DNA from: Shewanella hanedai
GTDB lineage: Bacteria > Pseudomonadota > Gammaproteobacteria > Enterobacterales > Shewanellaceae
DNA: 64,000 nt
Direction of reading: 5' to 3'
Assembly: GCF_007197645.1 (NCBI RefSeq)
Contig: NZ_VKGK01000009.1
Coordinates: 1-64,000 of the forward strand
Part shown: piece by piece, positions 1 through 7,445 of the stretch
Layout of the letters: the number at the start of each line of letters is the position of its first letter
Numbering within the stretch: the stretch's first letter is position 1
Notes under the pieces: generated by a model
Seen by the model: only the letters and a program-made list of their open reading frames with translations
What the model was told of the DNA's origin: nothing
Database searches by the model: none
Made by a program: the position numbers and the translations under genes

Positions 1-542
1 TTGCTCGAATGGCTAATAAAGAAGACAAATGCACAGGTCGATTCTGGGAAGGTCGCTTTAAAAGCCAGGCCTTGCTTGATGATGCGGCAGTACTGGCTTG
101 CATGGCATATGTTGACCTCAATCCTATCAGAGCTAAGATGGCGAAAATACCTGAGACCTCTGACTTCACCAGCATACAACGACGTATAAAGGCCGCATTT
201 AATGGTGAGCAGCCAAAATCACTGCTGCCATTTGTGGGCAATGAGCGCAAAAATATGCCTAAAGGTCTGATGTTCAGTGCTCAAGATTACCTGCAGCTGG
301 TTGATGATACTGGTCGTATTATTAGAGATGATAAACGTGGTGCCATTAGCCAAACATCACAACAGATACTGGATAGGCTCAATATTCCTCAAGAGAACTG
401 GCTAAAACTCACTACAGATTTTGGACGGTTATTTAAGGGCGCTGTAGGGACTCTGCAAGAACTTGATGTTTACTGTGAGCATTTAGAGAAAAAACGCAGA
501 CAGGGCGCAGCAAACTGTCATCGATGGCTAGACAGCGCCTAA
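1..542 (+). pseudogene. IS200-like (Y1) transposase, 3' fragment, copy 1
   Basis: This is the C-terminal part of an IS200-like/REP-associated tyrosine transposase, open to the left window edge. The frame reads through residues such as NKEDKCTGRFWEGRFKSQAL and AYVDLNPIRAKM, which are typical of the conserved C-terminal half of these proteins. The HUH-bearing N-terminal half is not present upstream within the window, so the piece is either truncated or continues off the edge. It is nearly identical to 976-1517, with about four substitutions seen by eye. That argues for a recent direct duplication. Family assignment is firm; whether the left edge is intact cannot be seen. Confidence 0.75.
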
Positions 543-572
543 CTCCACCATTTCATAAATTGCATAAGAATT

Positions 573-596
573 AGCATCAAACTCCTGTTTGATGCT
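573..596. repeat. Hairpin downstream of transposase copy 1
   Basis: A perfect 10-bp stem (AGCATCAAAC / GTTTGATGCT) with a TCCT loop lies 31 bases after the transposase stop and is followed by TTTT. It could act as a terminator or as a subterminal hairpin of an IS200/IS605-type element end. The same hairpin recurs at 1548-1571 behind copy 2. Confidence 0.6.
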
Positions 597-728
597 TTTA
601 CTGCCTACTTTTCAGAAAATCCCTCCAACTCTTTCCTTCAAATTAATTTCTATTAGCACTCAATGAGGTGATCAACCTCAGAAAGAAAAAAGAGCTTCAT
701 TTTTGATATACAAGGGCATTTACTTTTG

Positions 729-792
729 TGAGAATAAAAATGGGTGTCTTGATAAAACCTTGAGAATAAAAATGGGTGTCTTGATAAAACCT
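729..792 (+). repeat. Two perfect 32-bp tandem repeats
   Basis: A 32-bp unit beginning TGAGAATAAAAATGGGTGTC occurs twice in a row (729-760 and 761-792). It occurs a third time as a single truncated copy near 1704-1734. The second unit abuts the reading frame of transposase copy 2 at its TTG codon. The array marks the junction between the two duplicated transposase modules. Confidence 0.85.
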
Positions 793-1517
793 TGACTGAT
801 AGAGAAGTGGTTGAGCATTGGCATCACTTGTTTAAAGGGACTGATATCACTCGAAAGTTTGCCAAAGACGAAGTAATAGAGAGCTTTGAGGTTAATAGTC
901 TAAAACATTCTATTGCCCTATATCGAAGTAGATTATGTGATATATCCTGGTTTATGCGAGCTCTCAATGAACCCATTGCTCGAATGGCTAATAAAGAAGA
1001 CAAATGCACAGGTCGATTCTGGGAAGGTCGCTTTAAAAGCCAGGCCTTGCTTGATGATGCGGCAGTACTGGCTTGTATGGCATATGTTGACCTCAATCCT
1101 ATCAGAGCTAAGATGGCGAAAATGCCTGAGACCTCTGACTTCACCAGCATACAACGACGTATAAAGGCCGCATTTAATGGTGAGCAGCCAAAATCACTGC
1201 TGCCATTTGTGGGCAATGAGCGCAAAGATATGCCTAAAGGTCTGATGTTCAGTGCTCAAGATTACCTGCAGTTGGTTGATGATACTGGTCGTATTATTAG
1301 AGATGATAAACGTGGTGCCATTAGCCAAACATCACAACAGATACTGGATAGGCTCAATATTCCTCAAGAGAACTGGCTAAAACTCACTACAGATTTTGGA
1401 CGGTTATTTAAGGGCGCTGTAGGGACTCTGCAAGAACTTGATGTTTACTGTGAGCATTTAGAGAAAAAACGCAGACAGGGCGCAGCAAACTGTCATCGAT
1501 GGCTAGACAGCGCCTAA
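792..1517 (+). pseudogene. IS200-like (Y1) transposase lacking its N-terminal HUH region, copy 2
   Basis: A 241-residue frame opens with TTG and starts TDREVVEHWHHLFKG, which in full-length relatives lies well inside the protein. The N-terminal part that should carry the MARPRSTLIS opening and the His-hydrophobic-His nicking motif is absent. That opening is found instead, detached, at 2307 and 2429. The product is therefore probably inactive. The first bases (791-793) come from the 32-bp tandem repeat, so the TTG start looks fortuitous and no good ribosome binding site precedes it. Bases 976-1734 duplicate 1-759 at an offset of 975. Confidence 0.8.
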
Positions 1518-1734
1518 CTCCACCATTTCATAAATTGCATAAGAATTAGCATCAAACTCCTGTTTGATGCTTTTACTGCCTACTTTTCAGAAAATCCCTC
1601 CAACTCTTTCCTTCAAATTAATTTCTATTAGCACTCAATGAGGTGATCAACCTCAGAAAGAAAAAAGAGCTTCATTTTTGATATACAAGGGCATTTACTT
1701 TTGTGAGAATAAAAATGGGTGTCTTGATAAAACC
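976..1734 (+). repeat. Direct duplication of 1-759 (period 975 bp)
   Basis: Sequence from 976 to about 1734 repeats 1 to about 759. I counted four substitutions: the codons near 1075 and 1121, the cgcaaa/gatatg position near 1231, and ctgcag/ttgg near 1271. The copy includes the transposase 3' end, the trailing hairpin and the start of the 32-bp unit. Such high identity indicates recent duplication or gene conversion. Confidence 0.85.
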
Positions 1735-1750
1735 AACCTGGTGTGTCTAG

Positions 1751-1822
1751 GTGTGTGATAAACCAACAGCAGGAAGAGCTTGGCAGGCTAAATTACCATC
1801 AGAAAAATTTGGAAAATTATGA
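1751..1822 (+). pseudogene. Possible C-terminal stub of a toxin gene
   Basis: A short open stretch ends ...GRAWQAKLPSEKFGKL followed by TGA. The TGA overlaps the ATG of the next gene (ATGA, 1819-1822). It opens only after an in-frame TAG at 1748. The segment just upstream shares 17 bp (GTGTGTCTAGGTGTGTG) with the transposase 5' fragment at 2484-2500, so mobile-element sequence appears to have cut into a longer gene. The peptide has the look of the end of a polymorphic toxin C-terminal domain, but this is inference from position and coupling, not a confirmed family match. Confidence 0.3.
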
Positions 1823-2214
1823 AATTAATTGAACTCGTTGATGGCTTTCCTCATCAAGAAAGTGTGAAGTTATTTAAACAGGAAATAAAAGGGCTGACGG
1901 AAAAGGAGTTACTAGAGCTATCTATTCCATTACTAGATAAAACGGAAGGGAGAGGAAGGGTAAGCTTGGTTAAGATTCTATCTATTGCACTTAAAAAGGA
2001 ATCTAGCCTTTTGGTAATTTTAGATATTGGTTGTAAAAAGAAACTTGTTAGTGAGATTGGTGAATGGCTTAATTTTTTAGTCCCTAGAATAAGTTTTAAT
2101 AATCTTATTAAGTTAGTTGATAGCTATAAAAACTATGACATGGATATTGTCAATATCATACTTTACAAGCTCCAATTTATCATAGAGCCGGATAAGCTTA
2201 GAGAGTTTGAATAG
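1819..2214 (+). CDS. Hypothetical small protein, possible orphan immunity protein
   Basis: This is a 131-residue soluble, Leu/Ile/Lys-rich, probably all-helical protein with no signal peptide or membrane segment. Its A+T content is clearly higher than that of the core genes around it, and it is walled in by transposase fragments on both sides. These are signs of transfer. Its ATG overlaps the stop of the 1751-1822 stub by the ATGA arrangement common in coupled toxin-immunity pairs. I do not recognise the family. The immunity role is inferred only from context and size; it could equally be an unrelated islet gene. Confidence 0.55.
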   Translation: MKLIELVDGFPHQESVKLFKQEIKGLTEKELLELSIPLLDKTEGRGRVSLVKILSIALKKESSLLVILDIGCKKKLVSEIGEWLNFLVPRISFNNLIKLVDSYKNYDMDIVNIILYKLQFIIEPDKLREFE

Positions 2215-2226
2215 TATTTCTTATGG

Positions 2227-2470
2227 AATTATATGGCCACCCATAGTTCTGGATGAATAATCAACCTCTGACTAAGCTTTCATTATCGCTTTAGGAGGAG
2301 ATTGTAATGGCCAGACCAAGAAGTACATTAATCAGTATCGAAAGAAAAAATTATATGCCCACCCATAGTTCTGGATGAATCATCAACCTCTGACTAAGCT
2401 TTCATTATCGCTTTAGGAGGAGATTGTAATGGCCAGACCAAGAAGTACATTAATCAGTATCGAAGACACG
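2227..2470 (+). repeat. 122-bp tandem repeat carrying the transposase start region
   Basis: Two 122-bp units (2227-2348 and 2349-2470) are nearly identical. Each holds an upstream segment (ACCCATAGTTCTGGATGAAT...), a strong ribosome binding site (TTAGGAGGAG) and the first 12 codons of the transposase (MARPRSTLISIE). A third, partial copy of the upstream segment starts at 2553 and decays after about 2600. Unit 1 runs straight into unit 2, and unit 2 continues further into the transposase gene. Confidence 0.85.
2307..2378 (+). pseudogene. Transposase 5' fragment, copy 1
   Basis: ATG at 2307 follows GGAGGAG and opens MARPRSTLISIE, the standard beginning of the IS200-like transposase whose 3' half is at 792-1517. 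After 12 codons it runs into the next 122-bp repeat unit and stops after 23 residues. Confidence 0.75.
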
Positions 2471-2572
2471 CCATTTTATCACTGTGTGTCTAGGTGTGTG
2501 CGTAAAAACTTCTTAATGGGTATTGATAAAGACACGGGTAAATCCTATGCAAAATTATATGGCCACCCATAG
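2429..2572 (+). pseudogene. Transposase 5' fragment, copy 2
   Basis: ATG at 2429 with GGAGGAG upstream encodes 47 residues: MARPRSTLISIEDTPFYHCV followed by SRCVRKNFLMGIDKDTGKSY, the N-terminus of the Y1 transposase. It is broken by another copy of the upstream repeat segment (from 2553), which supplies a TAG. The HUH motif, which would come later, is missing. Together with 792-1517 this shows that the two ends of the gene now lie in reversed order. Confidence 0.8.
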
Positions 2573-2672
2573 CTCTGGATGAATCATCAACCTTCTAGCT
2601 AAGTTTTACCCGCGAATTCAAGTAGGAGGTTCCCCCCCTACCACACAACTCTAAGTTAACATCTCAACATTA

Positions 2673-3560
2673 CTATTCAGGTAACCACTCTAAAATAGCT
2701 TCGCCTATCTCATGGGGAGAGTCTTCTTGGATGAAATGGGCACCACTTACCGTGACTTCGGTTAAATTTGGCCAGGTTCGGACAAAGTCACGGGCATAGC
2801 CAACCAGAAATGCGCCAGGTTCTGCATTAATAAATAATTTAGGGATCGATGTAGAGTTTGCCAAATAGTCCGCATAGCTTGCGACTATGGCAACGGTATC
2901 TGCTGGTTCCCCCGCGATGGGTAACTGTCGAGGACCTGCCAGTGTCGCTCTTCTATCTTCTCCAGATTCCAAAAATGGTCTGCGATATTCAGCATGCTCT
3001 TTGTCACTTAAAGGTCGTGAGATGGTTGCTGGTAACAGGGTTTCAATAAAAAAGTTTTCATCTAAAACGAGTTTATCCCCTTCGGCAGAGCGTAAGGTTC
3101 CAATAGGACCATGGAGTTCTTTTGGAAACTCATCCCAAGTGGGGAATGGGGTGACAATCGCTTCCATAAAGGCAATGGCTTTAACAGCACCTTGATGTTG
3201 GTTGGCCCAATTGAAACCAACGCCAGAACCCCAGTCATGAAGTACTAGAGTCACATTTTTCGTTACGCCAAGTTCTTGTAAAAGAGCAAACGTGTACTTG
3301 CTGTTTTCCGACAAAGAGTAGTTTCCCTCTTCGGTATTATCTAACTTATCTGAATCTCCCATACCGATCATGTCGATTGCAATTAGGCGCCCCTTCCCCT
3401 CTAAGTAAGGCATCACGTTGCGCCATAAATAGATAGACGTTGGATTACCGTGTAGAAACACAATGGGATCCCCCTTGCCTTCATCGACATAAGCCATTTT
3501 TTTGCCTAAGACTGTTTTGAATTTTTTTGTGTATTTTAGTATTTCTGAATTGGTTTTCAT
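2673..3560 (-). CDS. Haloalkane dehalogenase-like alpha/beta hydrolase
   Basis: The 295-residue protein has every element of the haloalkane dehalogenase catalytic pentad: HGNP with Asn39, HDWG with nucleophile Asp109 and halide-binding Trp110, acid Glu133 (FMEAI), and base His275 (GAHFIQED). This is the DhaA/LinB-type layout, for hydrolytic cleavage of carbon-halogen bonds in the cytoplasm. ATG at 3560 is chosen because AGAG lies a few bases upstream and the length fits the family; an upstream GTG at 3596 is less likely. The gene is divergent from a MarR regulator that probably controls it. The natural substrate cannot be told from sequence. Confidence 0.88.
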   Translation of the reverse strand: MKTNSEILKYTKKFKTVLGKKMAYVDEGKGDPIVFLHGNPTSIYLWRNVMPYLEGKGRLIAIDMIGMGDSDKLDNTEEGNYSLSENSKYTFALLQELGVTKNVTLVLHDWGSGVGFNWANQHQGAVKAIAFMEAIVTPFPTWDEFPKELHGPIGTLRSAEGDKLVLDENFFIETLLPATISRPLSDKEHAEYRRPFLESGEDRRATLAGPRQLPIAGEPADTVAIVASYADYLANSTSIPKLFINAEPGAFLVGYARDFVRTWPNLTEVTVSGAHFIQEDSPHEIGEAILEWLPE

Positions 3561-3583
3561 TTTCTCTGCTCTTTCATATTTAC

Positions 3584-3651
3584 ATGACTGAGTCACACAT
3601 TAATCCGTATTACTTTATTTGTCACTATTTATTTATGAGTGAGTCATATAT
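3584..3651. promoter_or_regulatory. Duplicated operator-like motif and -10 box between dehalogenase and MarR genes
   Basis: Two 17-bp direct copies of ATGA(C/G)TGAGTCA(C/T)A(C/T)AT lie at 3584-3600 and 3635-3651. Their TGA...TCA cores are near-palindromic, as expected for a MarR dimer. A perfect TATAAT at 3649-3654 overlaps the second copy and would start transcription at about 3661, one base before the MarR ATG. Binding by the adjacent regulator is inferred. Confidence 0.5.
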
Positions 3652-3661
3652 AATTAGCGCT

Positions 3662-4180
3662 ATGAAAGATGAAAAATACATATCAAATTTAATCGGTGCG
3701 TTTGCAACCTCTGTATCTACTGCTATTGAAAGTCAGATTTCAGAGCTTGGTGGACGTAGCTTGAGCCATGAAGCTGCCTTGGTGGCCATCCATAACCACC
3801 CTAATGAAACTATTGACGTCTTAAGCAAGGTATTAGGGTTAACGCATTCAGGTGCCGTTAGACTGATCAATACCTTGGAGCAAGAGGGCTTAATTGCGCG
3901 GAAAAAATCAGTACAAGATGCGCGCTCAGTGGTGTTGTGTACAACGCAAGAAGGTAGTGAGCGAGTTGCGGAGATACTCAGTAGCCGTGAAGCCGCCATT
4001 GTTAAGGTGTTAGATCACTTTAGTGAAGAACAAAAGCAGAGCTTTACGAAACTGCTTGAGGTCGCGATGGGCAATTTAACCGATAAACAGAGCGAAGCCA
4101 GACGCATTTGTAGATTGTGTAATGAAGGTGTTTGTAGAAAATTAGGCTGCCCAGTAGAGGGATCGATTAAGCCACTGTAA
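3662..4180 (+). CDS. MarR-family transcriptional regulator with C-terminal cysteine cluster
   Basis: This 172-residue winged-helix regulator has the MarR recognition-helix and wing pattern around VLGLTHSGAVRLINTLEQEG and IARKKSVQDARSVVL. The C-terminus carries four cysteines (ICRLCNEGVCRKLGCPVEG), possibly a metal or redox site. ATG at 3662 is preferred over the in-frame ATG at 3635 because the latter lies inside the operator-like repeat and the TATAAT box sits between them. No Shine-Dalgarno precedes 3662, so the mRNA may be leaderless. The gene is divergent from the dehalogenase, which suggests it represses that gene and itself. Confidence 0.8.
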   Translation: MKDEKYISNLIGAFATSVSTAIESQISELGGRSLSHEAALVAIHNHPNETIDVLSKVLGLTHSGAVRLINTLEQEGLIARKKSVQDARSVVLCTTQEGSERVAEILSSREAAIVKVLDHFSEEQKQSFTKLLEVAMGNLTDKQSEARRICRLCNEGVCRKLGCPVEGSIKPL

Positions 4181-4440
4181 GTAACTGCTTCAACGCCGAT
4201 GCAATGTTCTATGATGACTTGCAACAGCTAAGCACTGTCGAATTGATAACTATTATGGGCTGAATTACTACACAGTGATGATGCAAGACGACTTTTAGTC
4301 ATCTCAACACTAGACACTAAGTATTTCGTCCCCGATACAAACCCACTCCGACACCGTCCATGGTGTTCGCGGATAACTACATCCATGTACAAATACTCCT
4401 CGTAATCCATCCATGGCGAGTTGCATAAATGTTCCAGACA
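4181..4440. other. Intergenic stretch without a convincing gene
   Basis: About 260 bases separate the MarR stop from the cymA terminator. A 71-codon minus-strand frame (4228-4443) exists, but it lacks a ribosome binding site and normal amino acid composition. The segment is rich in CCATGG-centred short palindromes (near 4358 and 4410) and may be a dispersed intergenic repeat. Confidence 0.4.
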
Positions 4441-4471
4441 CAAAAAAGCCCCGTTGATAACAACGAGGCTT
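4441..4471 (-). terminator. Rho-independent terminator of cymA
   Basis: Read on the minus strand, an 11-bp stem (AAGCCTCGTTG with CAACGGGGCTT, one G-U pair, 4-base loop) is followed by a run of six T. It lies about 55 bases after the cymA stop. Confidence 0.85.
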
Positions 4472-4525
4472 CTAATTAGCTGAACACAATCTAACTCTGC
4501 ATCAGCCTGGATAAGTACTCAATAC

Positions 4526-5089
4526 TTAGCCTTTTGGATATACGTGTGCAACGCCTTTATGACAGTCAACACAGGTCTTACGCTTGTCAGCATCTTTCTT
4601 GAAGTTGTTGCTGTGCATTCTCTTCGCCATCTTCTTCATTGTTTCAGGCTGATCTTCGTAAATGCGCGTGTGACAGTGCTGACAGTTAGCTGAATCAGTA
4701 TCTTTAAAGTACTTAAGCGCTAGGTCGGCTTGTTCTTTACGATTTTCATCTAACCATGCTTGCGTGTTAAAACCGTCAATCGTTAAGTAACCGTAAAGAT
4801 CTTTAGATACGATGATTTTCTTAACTAGATATTTAACTGGGTTGTGTGGCAAGTGACAATCTTGACACTGTACTGTCACGCCAGCGCTTCCTCCACCGTG
4901 AGCAGAAGCAAGCACTTCATCTTTCAAAGAGTGGTTGCTGTGACAGCTCATACAAAACTCATCTGTACTTGTCGCATGTAATGTTTGTTGTGTAGCAAAA
5001 TAGCCTACTACACCGACAACAATACCTACCACTAACAGGGCTAATATCGAGTATTTCGCGCTTGGTCTAAACAGTGCCCGTAAGTTCAT
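4526..5089 (-). CDS. cymA: CymA, inner-membrane tetraheme quinol dehydrogenase
   Basis: NapC/NirT-family cytochrome c of 187 residues, the length of Shewanella oneidensis CymA. One N-terminal membrane helix (about 14-34) is followed by four CxxCH heme sites: CMSCH, CQDCH, CQHCH and CVDCH. It oxidises menaquinol and passes electrons to periplasmic reductases (fumarate, nitrate, nitrite, and the extracellular metal pathway). ATG at 5089 is chosen over the GTG one codon upstream because GGAG stands seven bases before it. It is transcribed alone, with its own terminator. The near-complete match to the known CymA sequence makes the call firm. Confidence 0.96.
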   Translation of the reverse strand: MNLRALFRPSAKYSILALLVVGIVVGVVGYFATQQTLHATSTDEFCMSCHSNHSLKDEVLASAHGGGSAGVTVQCQDCHLPHNPVKYLVKKIIVSKDLYGYLTIDGFNTQAWLDENRKEQADLALKYFKDTDSANCQHCHTRIYEDQPETMKKMAKRMHSNNFKKDADKRKTCVDCHKGVAHVYPKG

Positions 5090-5162
5090 CACTCTTCTCC
5101 AGAATTTGAATTATTATATTTGAAACTTATTTTACTTCATCACTTTATGCCCGAATTATAAA

Positions 5163-5185
5163 CCAGATCTTGGTCATTAATCTGG
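5163..5185. promoter_or_regulatory. Inverted repeat upstream of cymA
   Basis: CCAGAT (5163-5168) and ATCTGG (5180-5185) form a 6-bp dyad with an 11-base spacer, about 75-95 bases upstream of the cymA start. It could be an operator or a leader hairpin. No named regulator can be assigned. Confidence 0.3.
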
Positions 5186-5289
5186 CTGCAATAGTACAAA
5201 ATGAGACCTAGCTCTAACTCTATTTTGATAAATATAGAAATTGGCGCTTTGTTCAATTTATATTCACAGTTGCTTAAGTTGGACTTTAG

Positions 5290-5306
5290 CCTTGCATTTT
5301 GCAAGG
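5290..5306. promoter_or_regulatory. CCTTGCA-TTT-TGCAAGG dyad, possible MerR/CueR-type operator
   Basis: A perfect 7-bp dyad with a 3-base centre lies in the divergent region between cymA and the copper cluster. A TACCCT hexamer (5310-5315) stands 19 bases after TTTAGC (5285-5290), the long spacer typical of MerR-family metal promoters. The dyad is two bases shorter overall than the E. coli CueR site, so the assignment is tentative. No merR gene is in the window. Confidence 0.35.
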
Positions 5307-5494
5307 GAATACCCTAGTTAATTGATATAGAACAATTTTTATATATTTTCAGTTATTTTTTATACTTATTGAGTCGTTAAAAGAAGTTAAATCATAAATT
5401 TATAAATATTAAATTAAATATGAAACTTATTTCTGAGTGGCTAGGTCTATTACCACAAGGCACTCAAGCACCGTTTAAGGAAACATAGGGAAAT

Positions 5495-5983
5495 ATGTCG
5501 AAGCAATTAGCACATTTGGTATTAATCATCTCTCTGGTTGGGCAGTTTTTGCTTACTCCAGCGATGGCTATGCCCAGCTTATTGCATGCATTTAGTCATA
5601 CCCAAATGGTTATCATGGAACATCATTCAAGCGAGATGACAGTTCTATTGAGCACATCACAACAAAGTGCGCTGTTAGATCAGATGCCTCCCCAGAGTAG
5701 TACTTCACTTGATATCAGCAGTAACGAACAAAGCTGTGACATGATGATGTCTACCATGCAGATGTCAGATGATGCCGGTGTCGTTATCGATTGCGATGCT
5801 TTATGCGAAATGATGGGCTCTGGAGAGTGTGCTTCACATTGTGCCAGCGCGACAGGCATCTTAATTCAAGCCAAATTTGCGCTAGCGTTGCCAGAATCGA
5901 GTACCCCAATTCAAACAGGTTCATGGTCGAAGCAAACCGCTGAACCCGCTCCCTTTACTCCTCCTCCAATACGAACAGTTTAG
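5495..5983 (+). CDS. Secreted Met/Cys/His-rich protein of the copper cluster
   Basis: The 162-residue protein has a clear signal peptide (LVLIISLVGQFLLTPAMAM). Its mature part is rich in Met and Cys (CDMMMSTMQMS, CDALCEMMGSGECASHCAS) and ends in a proline tail (FTPPPIRTV). Its size, CxxxxC-type cysteines and proline C-terminus resemble DUF2946/CopL-like copper-linked secreted proteins, and the protein at 6754 has the same plan. It is first in a plus-strand run leading to cusBA, so periplasmic copper or silver binding is likely. Exact family membership is uncertain and the biochemical role is unknown. GGAAACATAGGG upstream may serve as ribosome binding site. Confidence 0.7.
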   Translation: MSKQLAHLVLIISLVGQFLLTPAMAMPSLLHAFSHTQMVIMEHHSSEMTVLLSTSQQSALLDQMPPQSSTSLDISSNEQSCDMMMSTMQMSDDAGVVIDCDALCEMMGSGECASHCASATGILIQAKFALALPESSTPIQTGSWSKQTAEPAPFTPPPIRTV

Positions 5984-6149
5984 CGCTACTGCCTTTAAGG
6001 CTGCGCAAAAATACAATTCAGCCATACTTTTTTATTTTAAATAGAGTCGACATCTGTGTCTGAATTAAGTCATGCCTATCCTATTGGCTGATGATATCGA
6101 CACCATTTACGCTCGCTCTGTTTAACGCTAGTTTTACTTGGAGTTCAAT

Positions 6150-6572
6150 ATGAAAACATTAATTACTGCTGTAGCCCTTACACTTGCAAGCTTCTCATCT
6201 CTTGCTGCCAGCGTGTCGTTCCCAGAGTCTTTAGATATCACCGGGGTCAACGGTCAAACTAAGTTCAATAATCGTCAAGTGCAGCTCAATCAAGGAGAGA
6301 ATCTCATTGAGCTTAAATATTATGATATTTTCGAGGTCAACGCAGATGACTCGGGAGCTTGGGTAAAATCTCAACCTCTATACCTATTAATGACATCTGA
6401 TAGTCAAGAGCAGTACCAAGCCTTCACGCCTACTATCGACACGGAAGAGGAAGCCTATGCATTTATCAATAATCCAGTCATCACACTGACCGATACTGCA
6501 GGGGTGGAAAAAGAGATCGCCTTACTGACTCACCACCAGCTTATGTCTCAACTATTATTTGCTAAGCAGTAA
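6150..6572 (+). CDS. DUF2057 (YccT-like) secreted protein
   Basis: 140 residues with a signal peptide (MKTLITAVALTLASFSSLAA) and the DUF2057 pattern: short beta segments, GVNGQTKFNNRQVQLNQGEN and a C-terminal helix LLTHHQLMSQLLFAK. E. coli YccT of this family is a periplasmic protein that limits curli assembly; the role here is unknown. ATG 6150 is preferred over the in-frame TTG at 6138 because TTGGAG at 6138-6143 is the ribosome binding site. The gene interrupts the copper-linked run and may or may not belong to it functionally. Confidence 0.75.
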   Translation: MKTLITAVALTLASFSSLAASVSFPESLDITGVNGQTKFNNRQVQLNQGENLIELKYYDIFEVNADDSGAWVKSQPLYLLMTSDSQEQYQAFTPTIDTEEEAYAFINNPVITLTDTAGVEKEIALLTHHQLMSQLLFAKQ

Positions 6573-6753
6573 GTTACACTCGGGAGCGATTGGATATTCA
6601 ATTGGCTCTCATTTTAATTACGTGGCCGGTGCATCGACAGAATGAATAAAATCACACCAAATGCTTAATAAGATTAAGTAAAAAATGTGAATTCAGTCGA
6701 TGTACTAATCCATACTCATGGTAGACTAGCCATAATTCATTATTGGAAGCTTT

Positions 6754-7188
6754 ATGTTTACGTTTCTGTGTCGTCATACATTATTAGCCTTAACCCTGCT
6801 CGCTATGCTGAGCCAAGGGGTATTTGCTAGTGGTTCTATGATTGATATGTCGCAAACACATGAAGTATCAATGTCGGGTTCACACCATGACGCAATGATG
6901 AGTATGAAAGATGGAGCGACTTGCCACACAGAGCTGACAGATGAACCATCTCATTGCTGCGATAATGGGCAAAACAGTATGCTTCCCGGCGCTGCTCAGA
7001 ATTGTTGTGATGGCGACGGTGCCTGCGAAGGTGATTGCAGTCATTGTCTTGTTGTCTCGGTGACAGGCACTCTATTCAGTTCTAAACCTTGGTCAGGGTT
7101 TAGTCCCTCTGAGTTTGTTATGGCCACTCCAATGCCTCATTTCCACTCTATATCTCTGCCTCAAGATATCAGACCTCCAATAGCATAA
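6754..7188 (+). CDS. Secreted Cys/His/Met-rich protein, DUF2946/CopL-like
   Basis: 144 residues with a signal peptide (MFTFLCRHTLLALTLLAML...VFA). The metal-ligand-rich centre has HHDAMMSMKDG, HCCDNGQ, NCCDGDGACEGDCSHC, and the tail is ...LPQDIRPPIA. It has the same overall architecture as the 5495 product, so the two are probably divergent paralogues. GGAAG at 6745-6749 sits five bases before the ATG. Position ahead of cusBA suggests a periplasmic copper/silver buffer or chaperone. The function is inferred from composition and context only. Confidence 0.72.
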   Translation: MFTFLCRHTLLALTLLAMLSQGVFASGSMIDMSQTHEVSMSGSHHDAMMSMKDGATCHTELTDEPSHCCDNGQNSMLPGAAQNCCDGDGACEGDCSHCLVVSVTGTLFSSKPWSGFSPSEFVMATPMPHFHSISLPQDIRPPIA

Positions 7189-7445
7189 CTTAAGGCGGCA
7201 TCAGCCCCTTATATTTCAGTCTAACGGACTGAACATATGCTTTATATTTAAACAATTTATTTATCGCTTCAATTGATAACCTTGGTATAAACTCAGTCAG
7301 CCGAACGCTCTGTATAAAAGCGACGACTCTGTTCATCTAATGCGCTTATCTGTTGTGATTACATTTATTTTAGCCCTTGCTTATCATGATGATTTTTATC
7401 GCTTTAGCGATGACACCATAAGCAAAGGCAAAATGGAGTTATTCA

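Noticed and set aside
824..1225. 133-codon antisense frame in the transposase fragment
   Set aside because: It is a shadow of the transposase frame on the other strand.
792..1517. Intact transposase gene
   Set aside because: It lacks the N-terminal HUH region and starts inside a tandem repeat with no ribosome binding site.
4228..4443. 71-codon minus-strand reading frame as a gene
   Set aside because: No ribosome binding site, odd composition, and palindromic short repeats inside; better explained as intergenic repeat DNA.
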